Source: Citrus sinensis (taxonomy: Eukaryota; Streptophyta; Magnoliopsida; Sapindales; Rutaceae). Taken from it: a DNA stretch of 64,000 bases. The position numbers and the translations under genes are program-made. Of the stretch, positions 46,712 through 59,200 are shown piece by piece. A model generated the notes under the pieces. The model searched no databases. It saw only the letters and a list, made by a program, of their open reading frames with translations, and had not been told where the DNA came from. The DNA lies in the NCBI RefSeq assembly GCF_022201045.2, contig NC_068557.1, positions 5,394,001-5,458,000 on the forward strand. Reading direction: 5' to 3'. Positions within the stretch are counted from its first letter, which is position 1; every line of letters starts with the position of its first letter.

Positions 46712-49126
46712 CCGTTTTTCATAATAATTTTAACTAAATAAAATTTATATTATATTGATTTTATTTCTTTTATTTCTTTTATTTTGTTGTCTTAAAACAA
46801 TTGATAATTAAAAAAATAACCACAATTTTCATTATTGTATAATCAAAGTAAACAAACCAAAAAAAAGAAAAAACAAACCCAATCAAAATAAACAACAAAT
46901 ATTATAATAAAATTTTCACCAAATATACTTGAATTTAGTTAAAAAGTAATGAAACACAAATTGATGACCTTTGCCTCGATGCCGTAATCTGATAACTTTT
47001 GATAGAATGTAAAATACAAAGAAAAAATACGATAGATGAAAGAATGCGTGAATCATAATAAAATTCACTAAAATACTGATTTTATCTTTAATTTGAATAA
47101 GGATAGTTTTGGGTTTAGGTAATAATTATAAAGATATTTATGGAATTGTATTAAAAGATAAAACTGCTTTTTAAAATCAGATTTTAAAAAGTTGCTCTCT
47201 TCTTACTTTTCAAAATCTGCTGTAGGAAGAACAGATTTTGAATTTATTTTTTAACCAATTACTAAAATTAGCTTTTAAATTCTCAAAATCATTTTTAAGT
47301 CTCCCAAATACAATTCCAAATAAGCCCTTAGTCCATTCCACAACTTTTTCTTAAAAAAGTAAATTTATAAATAAAATTAATAATACCAATATTATTTTCA
47401 TACATTACACTTTCGTCTAGCCAAACAATTTATGTTGTTTGGATATAATTGATAGTTGTGTTCAGGCAAAAAGGTTGATTAACTTTTTACAACCATTAGT
47501 GTTTTGTTGTTTTTTTTCATCCTCGAAGTAAGATAAAAACTAGTTTATTGATAAATCTTCATTTTTTTTTTCCATTTCAACAAACTAAGGTACGTTTAAT
47601 CATGTTAACACCATAATCAACTCCGGTGTAGATTATTCCGATATAATCTTTCACCATGATCTGCCTATATGTTCGTAATTAGTATAATCGTTACAAACAC
47701 TTTTGAGTTTAGGCACTTCATCACTTTTATTTGTTTTAGGAGATTGCCCGTTTCTTACTACTCAAATCAACATTATTCATTCCTCTACTATTTTTATAAT
47801 ATTCAATAATTTTCATGACACTGTAATTTTACAATATTAATCTTATTTTTAAATATATTTTTTTCATATTGATTATAAATTAAATTAAAATTAAAATATT
47901 TAAATACTAAAACTAAGAAATATAAGTTTCAATGTAAATAAAATATTAACAAAAAGATTTTTATTTATTCTTTTTAAATATTTTTTACAATAAATATTAT
48001 TTTATATTTACAAGATAAAATATTAAGTAAATGATCTTTTTACCCATCTTTTCTCTTAATTTTTTTGTGCCATAGAAATTTTTGGGAATTATAAAGCTAG
48101 GTAGAAGATAAATGGTACCTATTGAGAGGGAAAATGATAATCTCTCGTGCAACTATGGCAAGAATGTGTCATTTTATGATTGGGGTGCTCGTTGATCGTG
48201 AGATAGAATCTGGTTCTCATAATTTTTTTTATATTCGTGGGCTTCTGACAAGAGACAAACCCAAATGGCAAAGTACCATTTGACCCTAAGCTCAGTCTGG
48301 GCTGCCTTCTATTTTGGGTCTCGTCATAGCCCACTAAAATTGGTAGGACAATTTTGATCTGCTTTTTCTTTTTCATCAGAGTCAAATCAAGCTAGAGATA
48401 CTATTTTTTGACTTGTTTCATTATAGACAAGTTAGGAATATTACTGATAACTTGTTATGGAATATCTAGGTTTGTTACTTGTCATGAAAGTAGACCGACT
48501 ATCCTCACACCAATTTTTTAATTTTTTAATTTAATTTATGTTTATGCATTGATTTCCATATATCTTATGATATAATTTTCATGTGTAATCAGAGCACACC
48601 AAAAATAAAACAAAATTATCTATGATTTAGACAAGCTAAAATGATATAGCTGAGGTTGGAAATTAAGTTTAGTTTATTGCTTTTATTATTTTTGAGTATT
48701 TACTTTTAAATATAAATTAATTTGTGGAGAATACTACCAAACTAGAACAACGTGGTATTGATTTAACATGTTATCTCTACCGAATATGTTAGTCCTCAAG
48801 CTGAATATATTTTTATTTTATAACATTTTTATTTATTTAATGCACTCACCATTTTCTTGCAAGAGCTACTATATCGTAACAATTTTGCCAAAACTAATTA
48901 GGTGATCTGTACTAATAAAGCCGGTATCACCTAGTTTAGCAATCATAAAATTTTTTAAATCGAAAACAAAAAGTGAAATTTGAACTCTGCTCAGGTAAGT
49001 GGATTAAGTATTTACAATAATAATAATAAAAAAAAGATATCTCGATCATACAATCAATAATCATGATAAAAAATACGAGTAACTAATTAAAATGAACTCT
49101 TCATAAAAAAAATAAAAAAAAAGTGA
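46712..49126. other. AT-rich spacer with possible old MITE
   Basis: A block at about 47125-47335 has related sequences at its ends (TTTATGGAATTGTATT; and, inverted, CTTATTTGGAATTGTATTTGG), suggesting a decayed MITE. 48119-48385 is more balanced and has an 88-codon minus frame without recognisable content. Nothing else seen. Confidence 0.35.
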
Positions 49127-51480
49127 ATGGCATATGGGATTATTCAATCACATAAATTGAAGAGAAAAGGCAAGGAAGAATCTATGTTGAAATTGCAAAC
49201 CATTCATGCCATAATAGAAAAACCTTTAACCTTTAGCCTTTATAGTTGGGTCTTGGGCAGAATAATAGGAGCAAAATTGGTGGAGCAGCAGCAAACAGGG
49301 GAAGGGGTTCAATGTGTTCATAGCTGTCATACTCCAATTTCATAGGGCAGCAGGCATCACAGGACTAATTTAGTTAGTAGTGCTCTATGTCTCATGTGAG
49401 CCTCAGCTTTTACCCTTTTCAGGGCATCTAATCACATGATTACTGTGTAAATCTACCTCTCTTTTTCTTTCTTTTCTTTTTTTTTTATTTTTATTTTTTA
49501 AAAAAAACTTTCTCTTTATCCATCATTGTTTAAAATGATTTCTTATTTTTATTCGACTCAAAAGTTAGTTTTTACATTATTAGTTCGCCGACTACTCTCG
49601 ACCGGTACGAGATATTTTTCTCAACTGTCCTCAGGATGCATGGAAGTTGATTTTCTTCCGGTTTTTTATTTATATATGACAAAATCATGTACGGTTTACA
49701 TAAATATGACAACTTTTAATCAATTAAATTTGTATGACATTGTGGTGATCCCTAGTCTAAAATGCCCCTTATCATGTCCAACAAAAGCATGCACCCAGCT
49801 TATAATGCGACCAGCATTCTAAATTGTTATCAAACACTTACTAAAATCATCACATTCCCTTAACAAATTCAAACATATTCCAAAAATTTCTTCAACACAA
49901 ATTTTACACGTCAAATTTGTTGCCGAATTGAGTTTGTTTATCATGTTTATCGTTTTCGTGACTTCTTTATTTTTAGACTTATGGACCTGTAGGTAAGTCT
50001 ATAAATCTAGAAGTCTAGAACTGAAGTACAGAAGTCTAGAATAACTTTTAACAATTTATTTTTGTTAATATTTTTATTCTGTCATCACATAATTTTTAAG
50101 TAAATAGACATGGTACGTGTTATTGTCTTATATAACGGTAAATGGATTAATCAAAGTAATGAATACAAGTTCAATGCCTTCCTAAACTTCCTAACTCAAG
50201 TTTTCTTTAATTTTTTTAACTTAGTTACTTATAAGAGTATTTGTGTACTTTCACTTGTTATTGGGTCATAGTCTTGGCATGTAAATAATTGGGTCATTGT
50301 CTTGACATTTTTGCAAGTATTAAGTCATATCCCGTGTAATTTCCTCATTTTCTTCAATATTTAAAGTTGATTTTTATTTTAGGAGGTCCTGATGGTCTTT
50401 TAATTATAAAGTAATTGAAAAAAAAATTATGCCACCACTGAGCAATTTCAAATAAGCAATATTACCAACTTAAATTAACGGAACTCTTAAGAATTTATTT
50501 ATAAATGCATGGGAACTTATGTACTTCAATTTGTAATTTACATGTGATAAATTATTGAGGATTTTGGAAGTTTTAATAAAGCTCAAATTGGAAAATAATA
50601 ATTTTATGTCAAGTTGGAATGAAATATATATCCTGATTTTGAATATACCCAACAAAATAATAATAATTTTTTTGGAAAAAAAAGAAGAATAATGAACTTG
50701 TAATATTCCAGCCAATCATGCTTCAGAGTTCAGAGTCGAGCCAAATACAGGTGTTGGGATCTCTCATCTCGATCTAACGATTTTCCCCGATAAAATGCCG
50801 ATACGATCAATACAACGCCTTATCGCGAGTTTTTCACCTACTGAAAGTCTGAAACCCCGCAACTTAAGTCTTAAAATCTCCTTGGCGGGCCCCAGTAGAA
50901 TTTGCCTCAACAGCTGCCTTGCAGCCTTGCCTTGCCCCCCGCTCTCTCAAAAAATTATTTTTTTCCAGTTAATTTTCGCTTACATATCTGGTTTTTTTTT
51001 TTTAAATATACATGTTTAGATTTTAATCAACAATAAAAAATATTTATATAAGTTATAAATTCTTTAAAAATATTATACTAATTAACAAACTCAAACTGGT
51101 TAAAAAAACTATTTATAAAATAAAAGTAGAAAAAAGTTATGATGAATCACAACTTTTTTTTCACATTAAATTTATAAGCAACTCTATTTAATTTAAATTG
51201 ATTAATTTAATTTTAAATATGAACTATTACTTAACTAATGATAGAGTTAATTTTTTTTTTTTTTTGAAAAGGATAGAGTTAATATTTAAATCTAAAGATT
51301 TAGAACAACCCATGTGAAAAATCACAGAATATCACAGAAAAATCTAATTTTTATAATAATTATACGGGTAAAACAAAAATTACAATTGCGAATAGGAAAA
51401 AAAAAAGTTTAAAAAAATTAATACTAAATAAATAGAAAACAAAAATAAAATAAAAAAGTGTAGGAGATAAATTAAGAAGG
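49127..51480. other. Spacer upstream of the kinase gene
   Basis: Two less AT-rich islands, 49127-49440 and 50730-50950, carry short frames (72 and 74 codons) that I do not recognise. Neither has good splice or promoter context. No RNA gene recognised. Confidence 0.35.
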
Positions 51481-53230
51481 GAGTCACTTGTTAAGTATTG
51501 TTTCTCCTGTAAATGGTGAAAGATTCGATCTCTGGACCTTCAAAGGCTCGACAGTTGGAGACAGAAGAGAGAAATCTGAGAGTCTCATCATCATCGTTAA
51601 TTCGTCATCGTGTTTGTCGAACAGAAAACTGAAACTGATTGACCGTACTATAAAGCTGAATCCGACATCGTTTTGTACTTAATCTAAAGCAGGTCAGATT
51701 CATTTCTACAACTTTCTCTTTGCGCTTCTTACAAGCTCTTTTCTACTTCAAAAGGACCATCGAAACCCTAGGATTTGTGCTGGTGCTCTAAATCTTAAGT
51801 TTCCATTTTTAATCGTAATTAAATTTTTTCTAGCTCTAAGTTGATTGAAATTGTTTGTGCAAATGACTTTATTTGATTAAGGAATTTTTTAAAGTTTGAA
51901 CTCATTTGTTTACGTTGATGTTGCTTTGGATTTTGATTGATAGCATAGAAGTTGTGTGTGCATTGGTATAATGCATGTGACTAGTGGCTTGTTTGGTGGT
52001 ATTATGGAAGTTGAGATAATGGGTATTTTGTGCAAAATTTGTTCTGTGATTTTCACTTCTCTGAAAAGTGGGCTCAGTAAGAACCTGAAACAAAAAGAAG
52101 GAAATGTGTTTTTGATGTTCCTTAATTGGTTTCGCTTCTGGTAATGGTTTTCAGACATGAAAATCTCAGTTGTTTAAACTTGGAGATTAGTCTGACTCTG
52201 ATATGTGTCTGTTTTCGAGCAAAGCGATCGTGTCTATTGCTTCTTGGAGTACGTGCCAAATTTATGCATACATGTCCCAGCATGCATTTTCACACACACG
52301 CTTCTTACTTCTTAGAGGAACAGAGTAGAAACAGATAAGATTAATCAGCTCATCAAGGGGCATGATGTGCTAGCCATAGCCGGCTGTGGGTTTATAGTTT
52401 TGTTACGTGGTCTTGTTTCAACATAGGACAAACCAGTGGTGGTTGCTAAGCTTATCAGACTTGGATGTGAATAGGGCATTAATTTTATTGCGAATTCTTT
52501 TTCATTTAAATTTATCTGTGAATTTTGTTAATTTATTACTTTAAAATATGTTGTAGAAAACCACTTTAAAAAAGAAAAAGTGATAGATGCATTCTTTTTG
52601 CTATTGGTTACAGAATAACCAAACTTCTGGCATTTTGGTTTTGTAGGAATACGTACGACAGACAACTTATTTTTCTTGCGCATATTGGATCATCTCATGA
52701 GGATGACTTAGATAGATTTGGAGCATTTTTGTCGTCTGCAGAATTTTTAATGATACAGGAGATAAACAAACGACAGTTTCTAGCCCTATTTCTATTTGTT
52801 GCCTTTGTAAAACTCTTTTCTGATAGTACTCAAATGTGTTTCCTTTCAGGCCTATGTCTTGTTTGAATTTTCACTACTTGATGAGGTAGTTCAGTTGAAA
52901 ATACTTGAGATTGGATACAAAGTATTTGCTTTGTCGGATGAATACTTGGATCTACACTTATATATTGATAGTATAGTTCAAGGGCTTTTCTGATTATCCA
53001 GGCTCTGGAGTTTTTATGACCACACAGGCAAGGAATATTGATTAAATGATCATCTTGATGACTTCACTGGATTCACTGATTTTTTTCTGCTGAAGATAGG
53101 GAAAATGCTTCCCAATTGGAAGAAGCCCCGCATTAAATTGACTCTCATGTGCCCGATATATATTTTATTTAATTCCACTGGTACATCTGTTGGTAAAGGA
53201 GATGTTAATAGTGCGCTATAAGAAGAAACC
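51481..53230 (+). other. Kinase gene 5' leader and leader intron
   Basis: A moderately GC-balanced block 51481-51692 ends in a good donor (AAAGCAG|GTCAGATT at 51692/51693). A T-rich intron follows, ending at an acceptor GTTAATAG (53204-53211), 19 nt before the kinase ATG. This makes a probable leader intron of 1519 nt. Small frames inside (for example 51488-51682) would be upstream ORFs at most. Confidence 0.45.
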
Positions 53231-56200
53231 ATGGATCTTGTTGTGGAGAAACGGTTTCCTGTTGATGCAAAAGACTATAGGTTATATGAAGAAGTTGGTG
53301 AAGGAGTCAGCGCCACTGTCTACAGGGCTCTCTGCATTCCACTTAATGAAATAGTAGCTATCAAGGTTCTTGATCTGGAAAAGTGCAATAATGACTTAGT
53401 AAGTGCACTACCTTTTCATTAGTTTAGTAGACTTATGGTTATTTATATTGTGTACGGAAACACATTTGTTAATTCTATTTAATTTGCTATTATATTCTTT
53501 GTATATGATGCTGTTTACTTATGCGCACTGTTCACATATATGTACTAGCATATGTGTGCATCAGATTTAGGGCAACATCCTCTTGTCTGTTATTTTTGCC
53601 CTTACATGGGAAAAAGAAAAGAAAAATGGTTTGAATTTGTGTCTGTATTTCTTTTTCCTTTCTACAGAAAAAAAATGCCATTTGTTCTTTTCCTCTTTTT
53701 ACTTAATGTATCACTATTTTGAAAGTTCCATTGCTTACCAGAATACAGGGAAAAGGAATCAAAGATGAATTTGACACATCATGGTTCAATGGTTTTCTTT
53801 CATTGTTCTGCCTAACACTAATTGTTTTAATTTGTCTCGACATTGAGTGTCAGTAACCCCCATATTCCATTTTCACATCAATAAGAGGACTCCAACTGTA
53901 TTCATTTAAGTTTCACTAGAAAATACATTCTGTATCAGATTAAAGAGTTTTTCCTTGCAAATGATACAGGATGGTATTAGGCGAGAGGTGCAAACCATGA
54001 GAGTGACTAATCATCCTAATGTATTAAGGGCCCATTGCTCTTTCACTACGGGTCATTGCCTTTGGGTTGTGATGCCATACATGGCAGGGGGATCCTGTCT
54101 TCATATAATGAAATCAGCATATCCAGAAGGTTTTGAAGAGCCTGTTATTGCAACGTTGTTGCGTGAGACCCTCAAAGCTCTAGTTTATCTCCATTTCCAC
54201 GGGCATATCCATAGAGATGTGAAGGTATCCTACTTTCCCTTAAAACCTTTTTCAATTACTGCTCTGTTTATGGCTAATAAACCTTTTTCAATTTCTGCTC
54301 TGTTTATGGTTAATTACCGAAGTTAGGAGTGATTGTCTCTAAGAAAAGTATAAGCATAAGTTTGCAGTCTTAGCTCTGTTGTGGGTGATGTGGCGAGAAA
54401 GAAATCGCCACATTTTTGTAGGGTAAAAAGAGGAAGGTATTAATAGTTAGGACTTAGGATCCCTACCATTACTCAATTTTAAATGAGAAAATCTCTTTGA
54501 GAAGAAATTGTAGTAAAGAAAATATCCTACTTTTTCCTGATAATCTCACTTACATTACGTAAGTACATGATAACAATTTGATCTGGTGGTTTACTCTCTC
54601 TCTTTTTTTTTTTCCTTCTTTATAAAACTGATCTGGTGGTTTACTTGAAATAGAACTCTCAAGTCAATATTGTGATGAGAACTGACTCACCTTTATAAAG
54701 ATGTTGTACTAGTTGGGAAAAGAGAAATAAAGAGTGAAATGAAAATTTTCTAGGAAGTTGTTTTGGACTAGATTAGAATCTTTTTTTTTTAACCCTTAAA
54801 ATTTCTTGTATCAATAATGTCATATTATAAAGTGGAATTACTTCCAATGCTGGTTAGTCAATTGGTTTGACAAAGAACTGTACAGAACTTTCCTGATCAA
54901 AGTATTATCAATGTCTTTAATTTCTGAAAAATGAAACAAATGCTTTCTGATATGCATTATTCCATCTCTTTTATATCTTCTCATCAGTGATGTCTGTCTT
55001 GTTGTTCCTTTGACAGGTAAGGTACTGATCACTTGATTTTGTTGACTACTGTTTTGTTATCCTTCAATTGTTTCACTTTTGGCTCGTTCAATTTGGAGAA
55101 TGGTTCTGCACTACGATTGCTTATACTTATAGTATCCCTCTACAGGCTGGAAATATTTTAATTGATTCTAATGGTGCGATCAAGTTAGCAGACTTTGGTG
55201 TATCAGCATGCATGTTTGATGCTGGAGATAGGCAACGTTCCAGAAATACTTTTGTTGGAACTCCATGCTGGTAATTATTCTCACTTGTCCTTCTAGTCAT
55301 TTCGGTATGCTGAATTGCACAGGGTAATTGCTTAAATTTCTGTACATACAAATTTACACTTATATTCTTCTTTCTCAGGATGGCTCCTGAAGTTATGCAG
55401 CAATTGCATGGATATGACTTTAAGTGAGTGGGTTGCTTTCTTCTCTGCATCTTATTTCAGTTTTTCTTTCTTGTTTCAAAGGTCTTGATGTTATTTTGAG
55501 TTGGCTTTGAGTTTTCATAAGATCTCTTTCTATGAACAGAGCAGATATCTGGTCATTTGGAATAACAGCATTGGAACTCGCTCATGGGCATGCCCCCTTT
55601 TCGAAGTATCCACCAATGAAAGTAAACCTCTTATTTGAAATATGTCATACGTTCATATTGTGTTAGTACATGTCTTTATCTTATCCTCTTATTTTTCATG
55701 CAGGTTTTGTTGATGACCTTACAAAATGCACCTCCAGGTCTTGATTATGAAAGAGACAAGAGGTTCTCAAAGGTCTGTATGTGAGCACTTTTTGTTTGGT
55801 AGCTTCTATTAATAGTCTTCTGAAAGTGCAAAATAACCCCTCTGAAAATGCTTTATTTTTCCAGTCTTTTAAAGAGTTGGTAACAGCTTGCCTAGTGAAG
55901 GATCCTAAAAAACGTCCAACAGCAGAAAAGCTAATGAAACACCATTTTTTCAAACACGCACGTTCAAATGATTTTCTGGCTCGTTCCATTGTCGATAATC
56001 TTGCTCCATTAGGTGAACGTTTCAGGATGCTGAAGGTCTCTTGCTTGTCCAATGTGTTATATTTTTCAAGAACAAGAATTCCTTCTGAAATGAGCCTAAT
56101 GTCATTGGACTTCCTTTGATGTCTTTCGTGCTCAGGCAAAAGAGGCTGATCTACTTGTGCAAAATAAGGCTCTCTATGAGGATAAAGAGCAATTATCACA

Positions 56201-59200
56201 GGTGAGGAATACAGCTTTCCATTATTCAAGTATAAAACAGAGGCACTAATATTTTATGAGTTAAGTTGACAGGTTTCAACAATTTGTGGTGTGCGTTTGG
56301 CAGTTATGCAAAGAGGATTTTCCTTATAAATAAATGCCACGAAGAACAAGCTACCTATAAAATAGATTAAAAAACAAAAAGAAATAACATAGTAACTTTA
56401 AACGTCGTTGTTGTGCCATATTATTCATTACTTACCTCTGCAAGATAGCCATAACAAATTTCTGTTACTCAGATCCTTCTTTTTTAACTCTTCCTAAGTT
56501 GTGTGGAATGCTTAACAATTTCGTTATTTTGTGCATTGTTTGCATCTGGATATTTATGCAAAAGCACCCCGTCTCGCAATTATCAGATGTTCCAGGGATC
56601 TGAAAACCTTCTGTTGATTTTTGATTTAGTTGGACCTCAATCTCTTTGTGAATTTACCATTAACTTCAGGAAGATTTTAGCCATGTTCTTTGAGGGATAT
56701 TTAGGTAGTTGTTCATTGGCTTGTCTTGTTCTGTATCTGTCATACTTTTAATGATCAGGAGCAGAAAGAGATGTCTTATCAGGTTGAACACTTGAAATCA
56801 AGCTTATGGCCGGGATTCTTTTGCCTTCCTGCAGAACACAGCATTGTTTGGTTGAAGACTTATTTTTTGGTTAGAAAAGTTTATAGGCTGAAACAGATCT
56901 GCTATAGACGGCTGATCATATTGATGGTTTAACACCAAAATATGGTTTCATTTTAACATTTTTCCTATCTTAATGTCTTACCCACCATTAAGCTTATTTT
57001 CTTAAGGATCAGTTCGTAATTCTTTAAACTGCTGTTGCCTTGCTTGTTGTCATCTATAATGACCCCCAATATGGTTGCTTGTATTCTCTTGCATGGTCCT
57101 AAAGAGAAGGCTAATTCCTTAGATACAGTTCTATATTTCTTGGCTTCTGCCTATCTGTAATTAATGTCATTATATGTCTGAACAATGTTAACCTTGCAGC
57201 AAGAGTACATAAGAGGAATAAGTGCCTGGAATTTCAACCTTGAGGATTTAAAAAGTCAGGCTGCCCTTGTAAGTGATCTCATTTATCTTGGTGTCTGTAC
57301 AAGCTATTCCCATGTTTTTCATTGGTGTTAAAACTTGTACTTCTGTTTCTTATTATCCGAAGCTTTGTGTTGCCTGCAGATCCAGGATTATGATTGTATG
57401 TCAAATGCAGAAGATCCCAATAGTAGTGGGAAGCAAAACCATGCTGATGTTGAGGTTCCAGCAGAAAGGCTGTCCACAGAGAGTGGTAATCATTCAAATG
57501 CTACAACAAGTCAGGACGTAAGCATTACATATGCATAAAGTATTTTCCAGGAATATTTTTTTTTTGGTCTCACATTGTCATAAAATTTCTCTCTTTTGTT
57601 TGCATCAGGATGGCTTCAATAATCTTCATGATTTGGAGAGTTCGCTTGCCTCATTTCCTATCAAACCTCTTCAAGCACTAAAGTAATGATTTTTTTCCTG
57701 GCAGTTTCACTGCCAATAAGTTAATAATGACCATAGTGTCTTCAAGGCTATTGGGTGGCATTTGCCAAAAGTTTTCATTTGGAGACTCTTTGTGAATAAA
57801 GTCGATTATAAAAGAAATGATGTACTAAGAAACTTCTTTCTTTTTTCTTTTTTCCCTTATCCTAGAGCTTGACACTTAAAATCTTGATCTTTTAGGTCAA
57901 GTGAGAACTTAATATGGTATCATAATCAGTTTGACCTGGTGGTATATGTTGAATCTCCTTAATGTTAATTATTTAGATTATAATAAATTTTATCTTTTTT
58001 TTTGGGGGGGGGGGGGGGGGTGAGGGTGGTTTAAGTTTGTGATGATTGTTTTTAGTTCATGTGCTTGTGCAAGTGAGGAGAGTATTGTCAGACCCTAGCT
58101 TAAGCTTTTAGGTCAAGTAGTAACTTTAACACTTGCAATCATTTTGATTACAGTTCCTGTGCATTGGCACTAGAAAATTGGACATGAGAAAGTTGTCACG
58201 GTTTGGAATCATCTCAGTATTTTGCCCCTCTTATTTTTGCAGAGGTTGTTTCGATGTTGGTGAGGACGATGAGGGTGCAACTAGTCCTAGTTGGAAAGGC
58301 ACCGCTCATTTAGATACTGATCAGTTTCTTTCAAAGGGGTCTTTGGGAGCCATAGACCAAGAATCTGGAAGAAACGAGGGTGAGAATTCAGGGCGAAGTA
58401 GCTCTTTACCACGTCATGTAATTCTTGAGCATAAAAAATTTTTGAGCGGTTCACTAATACCTGATAATGCATTTTCTTCTAAGAAGGCTGTTGGTGAAGC
58501 TGATAGGTAAGCTTTATTGTACTTGTACTTATATTATGTCCTTATAGAGTTGTACTTGCTGTCAGAAGAGAACTGAATGAAGGATTCTTAGCTTTTTTTT
58601 TCTTTTTTTTTTATGTTCACCTGCAGAATACATATATTATGTTTCTACGTTTGTTGTCTTCCTCAATTTTATGTTGTTGAACTAAAATTAAAATTTGATG
58701 AGTCTGCAATCTTTTTTCAAACTTAATTAGATATAATACTCCAAATCTGAAGATGTATATTCTCAGTCTGGTTGTAAAACCACCTAAAATGCATATTGCA
58801 TTCCAATTGTTCTTGGAAAAATATAACTCTTAGATTCATTGAGTCAAAAGGCATATCTTTTGGCGCGTCTTCTACCTTCATGAGCCTGGTTTTGATGGTA
58901 AGACATACATCATTTTCAAAATACTGCCTTTCTGTCAAAAACCTGCTGCTGTTATACTATACTGTATTAAGTTGATTATTGATTGCCTTTCAAGTTTTCT
59001 CTATCATTTACTTAAATAAAAAGTTCGGATTGAGAATTACAATAACTCTGATATCTTGAAAATATTTTGAAGGGATTCTCTGCAGCCAAAAAATCAATCT
59101 GAGCGAAACTATAGTGGACCACTGTTGTATCGCCAGAGAAGAGATACAAATAACCTTCCATCTGGTATTTTTGCTGTGATTTTCTTGGTTTTTTTTTTTT

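Noticed and set aside
49127..49440. Possible microRNA precursor in a GC-balanced island
   Set aside because: I could not match any known miRNA sequence or find a long hairpin by eye.
55696..56229. 177-codon minus-strand ORF
   Set aside because: Antisense to kinase exons 7 and 8.
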